Of a stretch of DNA of 36,445 nucleotides, positions 18,642 through 26,575 are shown one piece after another. The stretch's first letter is position 1. Each line of letters begins with the position of its first letter. The stretch comes from an uncultured Granulosicoccaceae bacterium. Lineage in GTDB: Bacteria; Pseudomonadota; Gammaproteobacteria; Granulosicoccales; Granulosicoccaceae. A program made the position numbers and the translations under genes. The DNA lies in assembly GCA_938035945.1 (NCBI GenBank), contig CALHOU010000175.1, positions 1 through 36,445 on the forward strand, in the 5' to 3' direction. The notes beneath the pieces were generated by a model. It saw only the letters and a list, made by a program, of their open reading frames with translations, was not told the DNA's origin and ran no database searches.

Positions 18642-18657
18642 AAAAGGCCACCCTTTT
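18642..18657 (-). terminator. Attenuator-like hairpin between TAXI binding protein and permease
   Basis: On the minus strand AAAAGG-GTGG-CCTTTT forms a short stem followed by a run of T broken by one G. The stem is only 6 base pairs, four of them A-T, so termination should be partial. It lies about 70 bases after the binding-protein stop and about 40 before the permease start, where it would lower permease relative to binding protein. Confidence 0.4.
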
Positions 18658-18726
18658 GCAAGAGCAGCCGATTTATTCGTTACTTACTTGTTGACTAATA
18701 AGACACAGGTTTTCTCAATATTACGC

Positions 18727-19773
18727 TTAAGGCTTGGCGCAGTCGTCTATGGTGTAACCAGCCTCTTCCCATGCAGCCACTGCGCCTGCATGGTATTTCA
18801 GCGGATTTGCGCCACACATACCGGATTTAACAGTATCAACAACACCATAACCTGCAAATCGAGCAAACGGTGCTTTCTTCTTTAGTTGATCTAGTGTGTC
18901 GATGTGCGCTTTGGTCAATGCTTTTGCAAGTTCAAACGACATATCTTTGTTCACAATATCGCCGCCAATAGTTGCCAGGCCACGGAATGTGCCATCTTCT
19001 GTCACCAAGGTAACGCCTTCACCCAAGCCAGCTTGGGACGCATCGAGTGTGAAAGGTGCGGAGCCCGGTGCTTTCAAATAGCGTTGCCAAGCCTCTCCTT
19101 CAAACTTATCTTTTGGTACGGACCAAACCGTGATATTGCCAGAAGCCAATGACTGGGTGATTCGGCTATCTGGAAACAAAATGGGCAAGACAACTGCATC
19201 AGCCGAGCCATCAGTGATTGTTTTAGTTGCCTGACCCCAGTTGGTTTGAATGCCTTTATAGCCCTCGCCCTCTTTTAGACCAGACGTTAACTGAATCACT
19301 GAACGGGCATTGGTTAGAGCGGCACCGCGTGGAGGACCGTTATAAATGGTGCGACCTTCTAAATCGTCCCAGCCTTTAATACCTTGTGAGTCAAAAGCGT
19401 AGAGTGCAAATATGCCCAAGGTAACCGGATACAAAGCGCGTAAATTACCAGCTAATTCCGCACCTTTCTCTTCACCTAATTTGGAGTAAGGTCCACGACC
19501 TTTCGATAGTAGAAAGGGCAATATGTATGGCGTACCAGCAATATCGGTTTTACCTTCGGCTACGTTTTGAATTGAATTGGTTAGGGTTTGTCCGTCAGCG
19601 ACCTGGATATTTGCAACACCCGCTGCTGAAGCAGCCTCCGCTAAATGCGCCATCGATAAATGGATTGAACCACCGGGAGACGCTGTTTCCCCAGTTAAAT
19701 TCTCAACCGCCTGCACGCTGGTCGAAAACGCTGTGGCTAAACCCAGCGCCAATAGTGATTTTTTCAACTTCAT
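18727..19773 (-). CDS. TAXI-family TRAP transporter substrate-binding protein
   Basis: This is a periplasmic solute receptor of 348 residues. The signal peptide is MKLKKSLLALGLATAFSTS to VQA, with cleavage near residue 24. The mature N-terminus GSIHLSMAHLAEAASAAGV, followed by VADGQTLTNSIQNVAEGKTD, fits TAXI receptors, which resemble glutamate-binding proteins in fold. ATG 19773 has a good Shine-Dalgarno sequence (GGAGAAGGAAG) a few bases upstream, so the longer frame MEKEV is rejected. It is the first gene of the downstream block. The 120-base gap before it, after the GntR gene, may hold its promoter and carries a small palindrome. The ligand is unknown. Confidence 0.9.
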   Translation of the reverse strand: MKLKKSLLALGLATAFSTSVQAVENLTGETASPGGSIHLSMAHLAEAASAAGVANIQVADGQTLTNSIQNVAEGKTDIAGTPYILPFLLSKGRGPYSKLGEEKGAELAGNLRALYPVTLGIFALYAFDSQGIKGWDDLEGRTIYNGPPRGAALTNARSVIQLTSGLKEGEGYKGIQTNWGQATKTITDGSADAVVLPILFPDSRITQSLASGNITVWSVPKDKFEGEAWQRYLKAPGSAPFTLDASQAGLGEGVTLVTEDGTFRGLATIGGDIVNKDMSFELAKALTKAHIDTLDQLKKKAPFARFAGYGVVDTVKSGMCGANPLKYHAGAVAAWEEAGYTIDDCAKP

Positions 19774-19849
19774 TACTTCCTTCTCCAAATGTTATGCCGT
19801 GCATGTACTACTCAGCTTATCTGTTTTTACCCTCGCTTGAAAGCCAAAC

Positions 19850-19861
19850 TTTGACTTCAAA
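19850..19861. promoter_or_regulatory. Small palindrome upstream of the TAXI operon
   Basis: TTTGA-CT-TCAAA is a perfect 12-base inverted repeat in the 120-base gap between the GntR gene and the TAXI receptor gene, about 80 bases before the receptor start. FCD-type GntR proteins bind short dyads like this. A related TTGAC/GTCAA arrangement occurs at 26516-26541, upstream of the other block. Binding by the adjacent regulator is inferred. Confidence 0.25.
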
Positions 19862-19893
19862 CACTGGAGTATCAACACCTTAGGTAATAAAAT

Positions 19894-20550
19894 TCAGTCT
19901 TCGAACAGTTCTGCGAGGAATTCGCCGGTGAGTGTGTAGTGCTGTGCCAGCAACGAGGTCGCGGAGCTCGCATCACGCGCAATGGCTGCATCCAAAATAT
20001 CTTGGTGTTCTTTGTCGATATCACGTTTACTGTAGCTACCCGACCGTCCAGCAAGAAAGCGATAACGAATATTCAGATCATAAAGTTGATCGCAAAAACG
20101 TAGCAGAATTGGCGAATCACAACCTGCTAGCAATGCTGCATGAAAGGCGCGATGTTGTTCTTCCCATAGTTCAGATTGCGAACGACTGACCTTTTGCAGT
20201 CGATGATGCGAGAGCACTAAATTTTCTTCCCACTGTGTATCTGCTAATTCTATACTGCGACGAAGCGCCAGATCTTCTAACTGGCACCGCATCATTAGCA
20301 CTTCTAAAAACTGTTTTTTACTCGCCGCGGCAACACGAAACCCGCGTTGATCGATACGTTCAACAAGCTGATCTGAAGTAAGTAAACTCAATGCTTCACG
20401 AATGGGTGAAGCACCTGTATTGAGAAGATCTTTAAGTGTGTCTACTTTAAGTCGCTCACCTGGCGGGATTTCGCCGTTAACAATACGACGGTGAATGTCC
20501 TGATAGGCGCGTTGCGTTGCTGAACGCTGAATAGTGGTTGGGTCAGACAC
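19894..20550 (-). CDS. GntR-family transcriptional regulator, FCD (FadR) subgroup
   Basis: This is a 218-residue regulator. The N-terminal winged helix-turn-helix (about 10-75) shows RIVNGEIPPGERLKVDTLKD, then GASPIREALSLLTSDQLVER, the standard GntR operator-reading region. The C-terminal all-helical FCD ligand domain (about 85-215) contains histidines near 127-132 and 177 that could bind a metal ion (inferred). It starts at GTG 20550, one base after the stop codon of the dioxygenase gene, and ends the upstream block. It lies between the two TRAP-containing blocks, so it could control either or both. The inducer is probably a substrate or intermediate of this island (inference). Confidence 0.88.
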   Translation of the reverse strand: MSDPTTIQRSATQRAYQDIHRRIVNGEIPPGERLKVDTLKDLLNTGASPIREALSLLTSDQLVERIDQRGFRVAAASKKQFLEVLMMRCQLEDLALRRSIELADTQWEENLVLSHHRLQKVSRSQSELWEEQHRAFHAALLAGCDSPILLRFCDQLYDLNIRYRFLAGRSGSYSKRDIDKEHQDILDAAIARDASSATSLLAQHYTLTGEFLAELFED

Positions 20551-20551
20551 C

Positions 20552-21421
20552 TTAGGCTCGCGATAGAACTAAATCAAAATTAACGACTAAGTAGTCTTCT
20601 CCCACCTTTCCGCAAAGATCAAAACCGGTCTCTGGAAAACTGCTGGCGGGCGCTGACTCATACTTCATAACCAGATCATCGCGAACACCAAACACAGTAT
20701 CTTCATCAAGATAAGGATCATCATCGGGGAAAACTTCGGTCACTAGCGAACGAAAACCTTCCGCTTTTATAATGTAATGCAAATGCGATGGACGCCAAGG
20801 GTGTCGACCCGTCGCGTTTAATATTTCACCAACCGGACCATCGGTTGGCACTGTGTAACTAACAGGCTTAACGCTCGTGAAAGAGTAGCAGCCATCATCA
20901 CCGGTTGTGAATAACGCATGAAAGCTATACATATCCTGATCAGGATCTTGCGATGAATACAAACCGTTAGGCGCTGTTTGCCAAATATCTAATGTTGCGC
21001 CCGCGATGGGATTGCCATCGGTGTCCAATACTCGCCCTGATACCAGAATTAGCTCACCTTCATAATCACCTTTTAAATCCGCCCCCATGTGCATCGCTGG
21101 TGGGTTAGAAATATGAAACGGACCCAATACACTTGAGCTTGTGCCCTTTTCGGGGGAGTTGATCATATCCACGAGCGAAGACAAACCCATAACATCGGAC
21201 AACAAAACAAATTCATCGCGCTCAGATGTGGTGATACTGCCAGCCTGGCGCAAGATATCCAAACCCTTTTGCCATTCTTCATGTGTGAGGTTTGTTTCCC
21301 TTGCAAAAGCATGCAAGTGTGTAGCCAGCGACACCATGATCTCGCGCAAGCGCGGATCGGTGTCGTCACCAAAGTAACCAAGAAACGTATCGGTAATATT
21401 GTCGCTAGTTACATTTCTCAT
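20552..21421 (-). CDS. Intradiol ring-cleavage dioxygenase, hydroxyquinol/catechol 1,2-dioxygenase type
   Basis: This 289-residue non-haem Fe(III) enzyme has an N-terminal helical dimerisation domain (about 5-95) followed by a beta-sandwich. The iron ligands are visible: Y155 (PNGLYSSQD), Y189 (VSYTVPTDGPVG), H213 and H215 (RPSHLHY). LGPFHISNPP and GATLDIWQTAPNG are family hallmarks. It should cleave between the two hydroxyls of a catechol or benzene-1,2,4-triol, giving a muconate or maleylacetate. The hydroxyquinol 1,2-dioxygenase branch looks closest from memory. It follows the TRAP large permease by 22 bases and precedes the GntR gene. No muconate cycloisomerase or maleylacetate reductase is in the window. 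Confidence 0.9.
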   Translation of the reverse strand: MRNVTSDNITDTFLGYFGDDTDPRLREIMVSLATHLHAFARETNLTHEEWQKGLDILRQAGSITTSERDEFVLLSDVMGLSSLVDMINSPEKGTSSSVLGPFHISNPPAMHMGADLKGDYEGELILVSGRVLDTDGNPIAGATLDIWQTAPNGLYSSQDPDQDMYSFHALFTTGDDGCYSFTSVKPVSYTVPTDGPVGEILNATGRHPWRPSHLHYIIKAEGFRSLVTEVFPDDDPYLDEDTVFGVRDDLVMKYESAPASSFPETGFDLCGKVGEDYLVVNFDLVLSRA

Positions 21422-21443
21422 ATTGCATCTCTTTGTAAATGAG

Positions 21444-22754
21444 TTATCGGTTTATTAGCGCCGTGCTAAGTATAGGAAAATTGATCAATACAACTAGCAC
21501 GCAAAGCATAACCAAGGCAAACGGCAAGGCACCAAGAAACACGTCTTTCAAACTAATACGTGAATCGTTTAACGTTGACTTGATAACAAAACAACTGATG
21601 CCTAATGGTGGCGTTAGCAAACCAATTTCGGCGCCCACGACTGTGATAATGCCAAACCAAACAGGGCTTAAACCCAAAGGCTCAATCAATGGTAAAAACA
21701 AAGGAACCACGATCAAGATAATGGATGCCGTGTCGAGCAAGGTGCCTAAAAACAACATCAGGCACACATAGATAAACATGACCATTGCAAAGCTAAATTG
21801 GTTCGTTGCCATGATATCAGCCAACTCATTTGGCAATCCAGCTAAGCCCAACATGCGGCTATATATTGATGCAGCGGTTATTAGAAACAATATGGCCGCC
21901 GTGATATGGCCTGTTTCAATCAGCGCTTCCCAAAAGGTTTTTAATGACATGCGACCGCGCAGAATCGCGATCAGCAAACCAACCGTTGCACCCGCCGCGC
22001 CTGCCTCAACCGGTGTTAACCACCCGGTGTATATACCGCCAAGTACTACACTAATAAGAAATACCAATGGCAAGGTTTTAATCGCTACCGTCCCCAAGGG
22101 CATCGGCTCGTAATCAACCGCTGGCCGACCACCAACAAAATTGGGGAAGAACTTGCCTGCGAACGCAATAGCACCAATATAAGCTGCCGCTAACATAAGC
22201 CCTGGAATAATGCCGGCTAAAAACATATCACCCACCGATTGCTCGGCCACAAACGAATAGATAATGAGCATGGCCGAAGGTGGAATAATCATGCCCAAAA
22301 CCGATGAGCCTGCAACCACACCAACAGCAAAACGCGGGTTGTAGTCGTAGCGCAACATTTGTGGCACGGCCACGGTTGAAAAAACGGAAGCCGATGCAAT
22401 CGATGAGCCGGTCACTGCGGCAAAAACAGCATTCGCGCCAACCGTTGCCATGCCGATACCACCTTTTATCCTTCTAAAACCTGCGTTCATGACGTCATAG
22501 ATATCGCTACCCATGCCCGCCTTGGACACCACCAAACCCATAAACGTAAATAGCGGCACGGTGGCGAACGTGTACTCCATAACACTGTCGCTTAGCGCGA
22601 TCTTTAATAGGTTCATGGCTAAATCGAAGTTGTCTCGCATCAGCCAAATCGAGACGAACGACACCATACCTAAGGCAACCGGTATATAAACACCCAAGTA
22701 AATAAGAATAACAATGGCAAGGACAGAGGCCAGACCAATTTCAATCGGCGTCAT
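21444..22754 (-). CDS. TRAP transporter large permease (DctM family)
   Basis: This 436-residue inner-membrane protein has about twelve hydrophobic helices. Family motifs include FTFMGLVVSKAGMGSDIY, AVFAAVTGSSIASASVFSTVA, SSVLGMIIPPSAMLIIYSF and the late VGAEIGLLTPPLGISCFVI. It carries the substrate pathway of a cation-driven TRAP uptake system. Its ATG overlaps the DctQ stop codon (ATGA), so the two are coupled. It acts with the small permease and the DctP receptor upstream. The co-transcribed dioxygenase suggests an aromatic acid, but DctM sequence alone does not reveal the substrate. Confidence 0.92.
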   Translation of the reverse strand: MTPIEIGLASVLAIVILIYLGVYIPVALGMVSFVSIWLMRDNFDLAMNLLKIALSDSVMEYTFATVPLFTFMGLVVSKAGMGSDIYDVMNAGFRRIKGGIGMATVGANAVFAAVTGSSIASASVFSTVAVPQMLRYDYNPRFAVGVVAGSSVLGMIIPPSAMLIIYSFVAEQSVGDMFLAGIIPGLMLAAAYIGAIAFAGKFFPNFVGGRPAVDYEPMPLGTVAIKTLPLVFLISVVLGGIYTGWLTPVEAGAAGATVGLLIAILRGRMSLKTFWEALIETGHITAAILFLITAASIYSRMLGLAGLPNELADIMATNQFSFAMVMFIYVCLMLFLGTLLDTASIILIVVPLFLPLIEPLGLSPVWFGIITVVGAEIGLLTPPLGISCFVIKSTLNDSRISLKDVFLGALPFALVMLCVLVVLINFPILSTALINR

Positions 22755-23308
22755 GTGACATCCACCTTGATAGCGCTCTCAGCCGATACTGATTTAGTCG
22801 GCTGTATCGGTAATAGCAACTTTAGTAAAAACAACACAAAGCACAATGAGGCGCTAATAAAGATGACAAGTTTGACCGGCCACCAGGGAGCGGTGAACAC
22901 ACCAGGTACGCCAAAGAAATCATTGGTTTCCCACATTTCCAGAAATTCGGGCCAGATTGCGACGGCAATCAACAGCATGAAGACGCCGGCGATAAGGTTG
23001 ATTATTTTATTTAGTATGTTGGACACCATCGGCCATCGGCTTCCGGCGATGGATAAAAATCCGTCCGAACGAGTAAGTCGATTCACACGAACCACATCAG
23101 GCAATTGCAAAAAGACAATAAGTACCATGGAAAATTGAACGAGTTCTACCGCACCATGAAATGGCTTGTCGAAGAAATTTCGCGCACCGACGTCATAGTT
23201 AACAACGGCCACCAGAGCTAACACAACCAATGTTCCGGCAGCGTTAGCGACAATGGCAATACGTTCAATAAGAGCTTGGAGGTGTCGCAGTGCAACAATC
23301 ATATGCAT
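22751..23308 (-). CDS. TRAP transporter small permease (DctQ family)
   Basis: This 185-residue membrane protein has four predicted helices (about 15-37, 48-70, 93-115 and 140-162). VNYDVGARNFFDKPFHGAVELVQFS is the typical DctQ first-loop region, seen here by its NYDVGAR and GAVEL cores. Two in-frame starts lie next to each other, ATG at 23308 and at 23302 (MHMIVAL), and neither has a strong ribosome-binding site. Translation may depend on coupling or on structure from the hairpin just upstream. It partners the DctM protein and the receptor. Confidence 0.88.
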   Translation of the reverse strand: MHMIVALRHLQALIERIAIVANAAGTLVVLALVAVVNYDVGARNFFDKPFHGAVELVQFSMVLIVFLQLPDVVRVNRLTRSDGFLSIAGSRWPMVSNILNKIINLIAGVFMLLIAVAIWPEFLEMWETNDFFGVPGVFTAPWWPVKLVIFISASLCFVLFLLKLLLPIQPTKSVSAESAIKVDVT

Positions 23309-23321
23309 TCGAATTTGATGG

Positions 23322-23351
23322 TGGTTAGGGATGCGAAAGCACCCCTAACCA
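23322..23351 (-). other. Strong intercistronic hairpin between DctP receptor and DctQ genes
   Basis: TGGTTAGGG (23322-23330) pairs with CCCTAACCA (23343-23351). The inner ATGC and GCAC add four more pairs, one of them G-U on the transcript, around a 4-base loop, giving about 13 stacked pairs. On the transcribed strand no T run follows it. It therefore more likely blocks 3' exonuclease decay of the receptor message, or slows translation, than terminates transcription. Such elements commonly raise receptor over permease. Confidence 0.65.
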
Positions 23352-23365
23352 TTTTTGGATATGGA

Positions 23366-24439
23366 TTAAAGCTCCGATGCCCAATCACGTGTTGGAGCAA
23401 AACCCGCTTCGGCCAACTTACCCATGTAGGCTTTAAGCATGTCGGTGCCCGGCTCGCCTTTATCGTCAAGGTTCTTCGCCCATTCCGCTGCGATGTTAGG
23501 CATCGCACTTGCCCAGGCAGCACGATCTTCCGCCGATACCTCTACAACAGTACCTCCAGCGGCTACATAGGCATCACGACTCGCAGCCGCCCTGTCCATG
23601 GCAACCGATGCAACATGATCTCGGTATGCAACCGCTACTTCCTGCAATACCTCTTTAACTTCATCCGGTAATTTCTTCCAGTAGTCAGCGTTAACAGTCA
23701 CTGTTTTCGAATTAACAGCACCTAAGTCAACTTTAAGCATATGCGGAGCAACTTCGGCAATTTTGAACGTTTTTGCAGCTTCTGGCCAAAGCATCGCATG
23801 ATCAACCAAACCGGTTTGCAACATGCTATAGAAGTCCGTCAAACCACCACGCACACCAGCCGCACCGTTAACACCTTCAAGGTAGCGCAAGTTCATTCCC
23901 GCACCAGCCACTTTGCCACCTTCGATGTCTTTCATGCTTGTAACAGCTTTACTGCTAAACATCTGGTATGTGTCAAGCACAACGCCCGTTGCAAGATAAA
24001 CCTGATTTTGTTTTGCAAATTCGTTTTGCATGGTCGGAAATTCTTTGGCAATTTCATCGACCGCTTTGGCTACAACACGCGCATCTGCTGCAATAAAGGG
24101 AGTAACCGCGGCGAGTGCCTGGCTAGGTAGCTTAGAAGAATGGAATATGGTGGTTACGATACCAATATCACCAAGACCTAGCTTAACACCTTCAAGTACA
24201 CCCTTAGGCTTAACAATGGAGCCACCGTAGCTTTCCTGCCAATCCATCTCATAATTGCCTTTTTCAGCTAGGCGCTTATCAACTTCAGGGATAAAAAAGC
24301 CGGTGAATTCTTTAACCCACATCGCTTTTGCAGGGTAGCCGTCAATAACAACGGCTTTGATTTTCTCAGCCGCACTGGCTGACAACGGCGATAAGCACGC
24401 AGCTACAGCTGCAGCCGTTAATAGATGTTTAAATTTCAT
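23366..24439 (-). CDS. TRAP transporter substrate-binding protein (DctP family)
   Basis: This is a 357-residue periplasmic receptor. Its signal peptide runs MKFKHLLTAAAVAACLSPLS to about ASA (24-27). The mature part has the DctP pattern of ligand capture between two lobes: YGGSIVKPKGVLEGVKLGLGD in lobe one, then MKDIEGGKVAGAGMNLRYLE with an Arg (in NLRYLE) likely to bind a substrate carboxylate, and LQTGLVDHAMLWPEAAK. ATG 24439 has GGAG six bases upstream and is preferred to ATG 24451. It lies 23 bases after the OsmC gene and before the DctQ-DctM pair. A carboxylate ligand is expected from the family; its identity is unknown. Confidence 0.9.
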   Translation of the reverse strand: MKFKHLLTAAAVAACLSPLSASAAEKIKAVVIDGYPAKAMWVKEFTGFFIPEVDKRLAEKGNYEMDWQESYGGSIVKPKGVLEGVKLGLGDIGIVTTIFHSSKLPSQALAAVTPFIAADARVVAKAVDEIAKEFPTMQNEFAKQNQVYLATGVVLDTYQMFSSKAVTSMKDIEGGKVAGAGMNLRYLEGVNGAAGVRGGLTDFYSMLQTGLVDHAMLWPEAAKTFKIAEVAPHMLKVDLGAVNSKTVTVNADYWKKLPDEVKEVLQEVAVAYRDHVASVAMDRAAASRDAYVAAGGTVVEVSAEDRAAWASAMPNIAAEWAKNLDDKGEPGTDMLKAYMGKLAEAGFAPTRDWASEL

Positions 24440-24462
24440 GTAAATCTCCAAGTGGTTAAAAC

Positions 24463-24918
24463 TCAGGCTGAGCGCCAGTTTTCTACAATCTCAGTTCCTG
24501 CCTGGCGGAAAAGTTTTGATACTGGGCAATACTTTGATACTTCCGCTGCCAAAGTCTCTAATTCGGCAGCGCTTGCAGGACCATCTGCGCTTATATTTAA
24601 CGCAATACTCACAAACGGTACTTCAATCTCTTCACTTAACATTACACCTCGCCGATCAAACTGACACGTTGCATCAATCGTGAGGTGCCCGATATCTATA
24701 CCAAGTTTGTTAGCGCACTTGTGCCCGATTACGTTGGTGCAGCCTACCAGTGCGGCAATGGCTGCATCTGTAGGTGTTGGGCCCAAATTGGTACCGCCAC
24801 GCTCGGTAGGTTCATCGATGACAACCTCTAAATCGCGAATGGATATATCGGCTTTCGAATGGCTTGGGCAATTCGCAACGGCCTTTAGCGGTACAGTGGT
24901 TTTTTGTTTTATAGCCAT
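24463..24918 (-). CDS. OsmC-family protein
   Basis: This is a 151-residue OsmC/Ohr-fold protein. The two redox cysteines are C60 (LVGCTN) and C131 (KYCPVSKLF), with E40/R41... region EPTERGGTNLGPTPTD before the first, as in OsmC proteins. Such proteins reduce organic hydroperoxides or act as thiol-dependent hydrolases in the cytoplasm. Here it sits between a nitroreductase gene and the receptor gene of a TRAP transporter, in the same direction with short gaps. It may protect against peroxides made during ring oxidation, or have a specific catalytic step. That role is inferred only. Confidence 0.85.
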   Translation of the reverse strand: MAIKQKTTVPLKAVANCPSHSKADISIRDLEVVIDEPTERGGTNLGPTPTDAAIAALVGCTNVIGHKCANKLGIDIGHLTIDATCQFDRRGVMLSEEIEVPFVSIALNISADGPASAAELETLAAEVSKYCPVSKLFRQAGTEIVENWRSA

Positions 24919-24927
24919 ACGAATCCT

Positions 24928-25593
24928 TTATAAATAAGAACACACTTCATCAAAGGCAAAGCGTGGTAGTTTTTGAAATAAGGCCGTTTCATCCGCGTAG
25001 CCAAGATTGCACAAAAAGTTTGATCGCTGATTCGTACCGGCGAAAAACTCTTTGTCGACTATCTCATTTGAAAATCCAGACATAGCACCAACATCAAGCC
25101 CCAACGCGCGGGCAGAGATCATAAAATAGGCACCTTGCAAAGTGGAGTTTCGAAAAGCGGTGCTTTCAATGTGTTCGGCTTTGCCTTTGAAAAAACCACG
25201 TCGATCCTCGTGTGGAAACAAAAAAGGTAAGTGCTCCCAAAAATCCAAATCGTAGGAGATGATTGCGGTTACAGGCGCCGCCATCATCTTCTCTATGTTC
25301 TTATCCTTTAACGCTTTTGATAAACGCTGCTTGCCCTCATCACTCGTTACAAAGATAAAGCGTGCCGGACAGGTGTTCATGCTGGTGGCCCCGGCGGCCG
25401 TAATGTCGTACAAAGTTTCAAGCGTGGCTTTTGAAACTGGCGTGTCTTTCCAGGCATAGTGCGAACGCGCACCACGTAAGATCACATCAATCGAGTCATC
25501 ATCAAGAACAGGTTTACGTTTGCGTAATTCACGGTACTGCTCTTGCGCTTGAGCACGAAGCTTTTCCAGTTCTTGCCCTTCCGGTGCACTCAT
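24928..25593 (-). CDS. Nitroreductase-family FMN oxidoreductase
   Basis: This 221-residue flavoenzyme is of the nitroreductase fold. The FMN-contact region near the N-terminus is unusual (RGARSHYAWKDTPVSKATL, with R-S-H-Y replacing the common R-S-x-R), followed by ITAAGATSMNTCPARFIFVT. GAYFMISARALGLDVGAMSGF is the typical second FMN segment, and LGYADE the C-terminal one. It resembles malonic semialdehyde reductase RutE or HadB-like proteins in layout. ATG 25593 overlaps the FAA hydrolase stop (ATGA). It may reduce an enone, quinone or semialdehyde intermediate using NAD(P)H (inference). Confidence 0.84.
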   Translation of the reverse strand: MSAPEGQELEKLRAQAQEQYRELRKRKPVLDDDSIDVILRGARSHYAWKDTPVSKATLETLYDITAAGATSMNTCPARFIFVTSDEGKQRLSKALKDKNIEKMMAAPVTAIISYDLDFWEHLPFLFPHEDRRGFFKGKAEHIESTAFRNSTLQGAYFMISARALGLDVGAMSGFSNEIVDKEFFAGTNQRSNFLCNLGYADETALFQKLPRFAFDEVCSYL

Positions 25594-26477
25594 GCAGATG
25601 CACCCTTCAAATCTTCCTCCGCAACAATCGGGCTTGCGCAAACACCAATGCCTTCGATTTCAACTTCCACTGTTTCCCCAGGGCGTAACCAACGTTGTGG
25701 AGTGCGCGCATGGCCAACGCCTGGTGGTGTTCCCATGGCGATGTAGTCGCCAGGCTCAAGTGTGGCAAATTCAGAGATAGTGGCAATTGTTTTAGCCACA
25801 GGCCAAAGCATTTCTGACGTGTTGGCTGATTGCAAAATTTCATCACCAACGCGGCATTCAATCTTTAACCCATCAGCACCTGCCGGTAATTCATCGGGTG
25901 TTACTGAATATGGACCAATCGGTCCAGTCGCATCAAAGTTCTTGCCTGGCGTCCATTGATGCGTTTTACGTTGGTAGTTTCGTACCGAGCCATCGTTAAA
26001 CACGGAGTAGGCAAAGATATGATCCAAAGCATCGGCCTCGCTAATATGCTTTCCACCTTTGCCAATGATCACCATCAACTCAACTTCATAGTCAAGCTGC
26101 TCTGAACAACTGGGGCGAATCATCGGCGCACCAGCGGCCATCAACGAATTAGGCCCACGCATAAACAGTGCAGGATATTCGGGCACATCATAGCCACCTT
26201 CTTTGATGTGATCGGTGTAGTTCAAACCCAAGCAAATCGTTTTACCCGGCATCGCGATGGGTAGAGCCGGTGTGATGTCAGCAACTGGAATCGATGCCGC
26301 GCCTTTTGCAAGATCATCAACCCGACTTTGTGCGTCACCCTGTTCTATTAAGTTGCGCAAATCGTGGCCGATGCTGTTGTCCAGCGCGGTTAAATTGACG
26401 GCCTTGTCGTCAGCAACAACATACACACTGGGAGACTGGCCTTTATCAGAAGCGGCGGTACCGACTAGAAATCTCAT
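25590..26477 (-). CDS. Fumarylacetoacetate hydrolase (FAH) family protein
   Basis: This 295-residue protein belongs to the family of C-C hydrolases, decarboxylases and tautomerases used at the end of aromatic degradation. CLGLNYTDHIKE leads into the FAH core, the metal site is E131-x-E133 (DYEVELMV) with D162 (VFNDGSVRNYQ), and GKNFDATGPIGPY and MGTPPGVGHA are the usual substrate-loop motifs. It is the first gene of the upstream minus-strand block and overlaps the nitroreductase by four bases. It could act on the product of either dioxygenase in this window. Acylpyruvate, fumarylpyruvate and 2-oxo-hept-3-ene-dioate substrates are all possible from sequence alone. Confidence 0.9.
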   Translation of the reverse strand: MRFLVGTAASDKGQSPSVYVVADDKAVNLTALDNSIGHDLRNLIEQGDAQSRVDDLAKGAASIPVADITPALPIAMPGKTICLGLNYTDHIKEGGYDVPEYPALFMRGPNSLMAAGAPMIRPSCSEQLDYEVELMVIIGKGGKHISEADALDHIFAYSVFNDGSVRNYQRKTHQWTPGKNFDATGPIGPYSVTPDELPAGADGLKIECRVGDEILQSANTSEMLWPVAKTIATISEFATLEPGDYIAMGTPPGVGHARTPQRWLRPGETVEVEIEGIGVCASPIVAEEDLKGASA

Positions 26478-26515
26478 TCGAATTCGTTCTTATTAGAAAA
26501 TGACAGGTTTGATTT

Positions 26516-26555
26516 TTGACGATTATTTGTTAGTTTGTCAATTAATATCGATATT
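26516..26555. promoter_or_regulatory. Dyads in the divergent region between FAA hydrolase and YciI-like genes
   Basis: Two symmetrical elements lie in this AT-rich 98-base gap. TTGAC (26516-26520) is paired with GTCAA (26537-26541) across 16 bases. AATATCGATATT (26544-26555) is a perfect 12-base palindrome just before the YciI-like ribosome-binding site. On the minus strand TTGACA could be a -35 box. These are sensible sites for an operator controlling both directions, possibly for the GntR-family regulator. Confidence 0.35.
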
Positions 26556-26575
26556 TTTAATGTGGAGAGGTTTTC

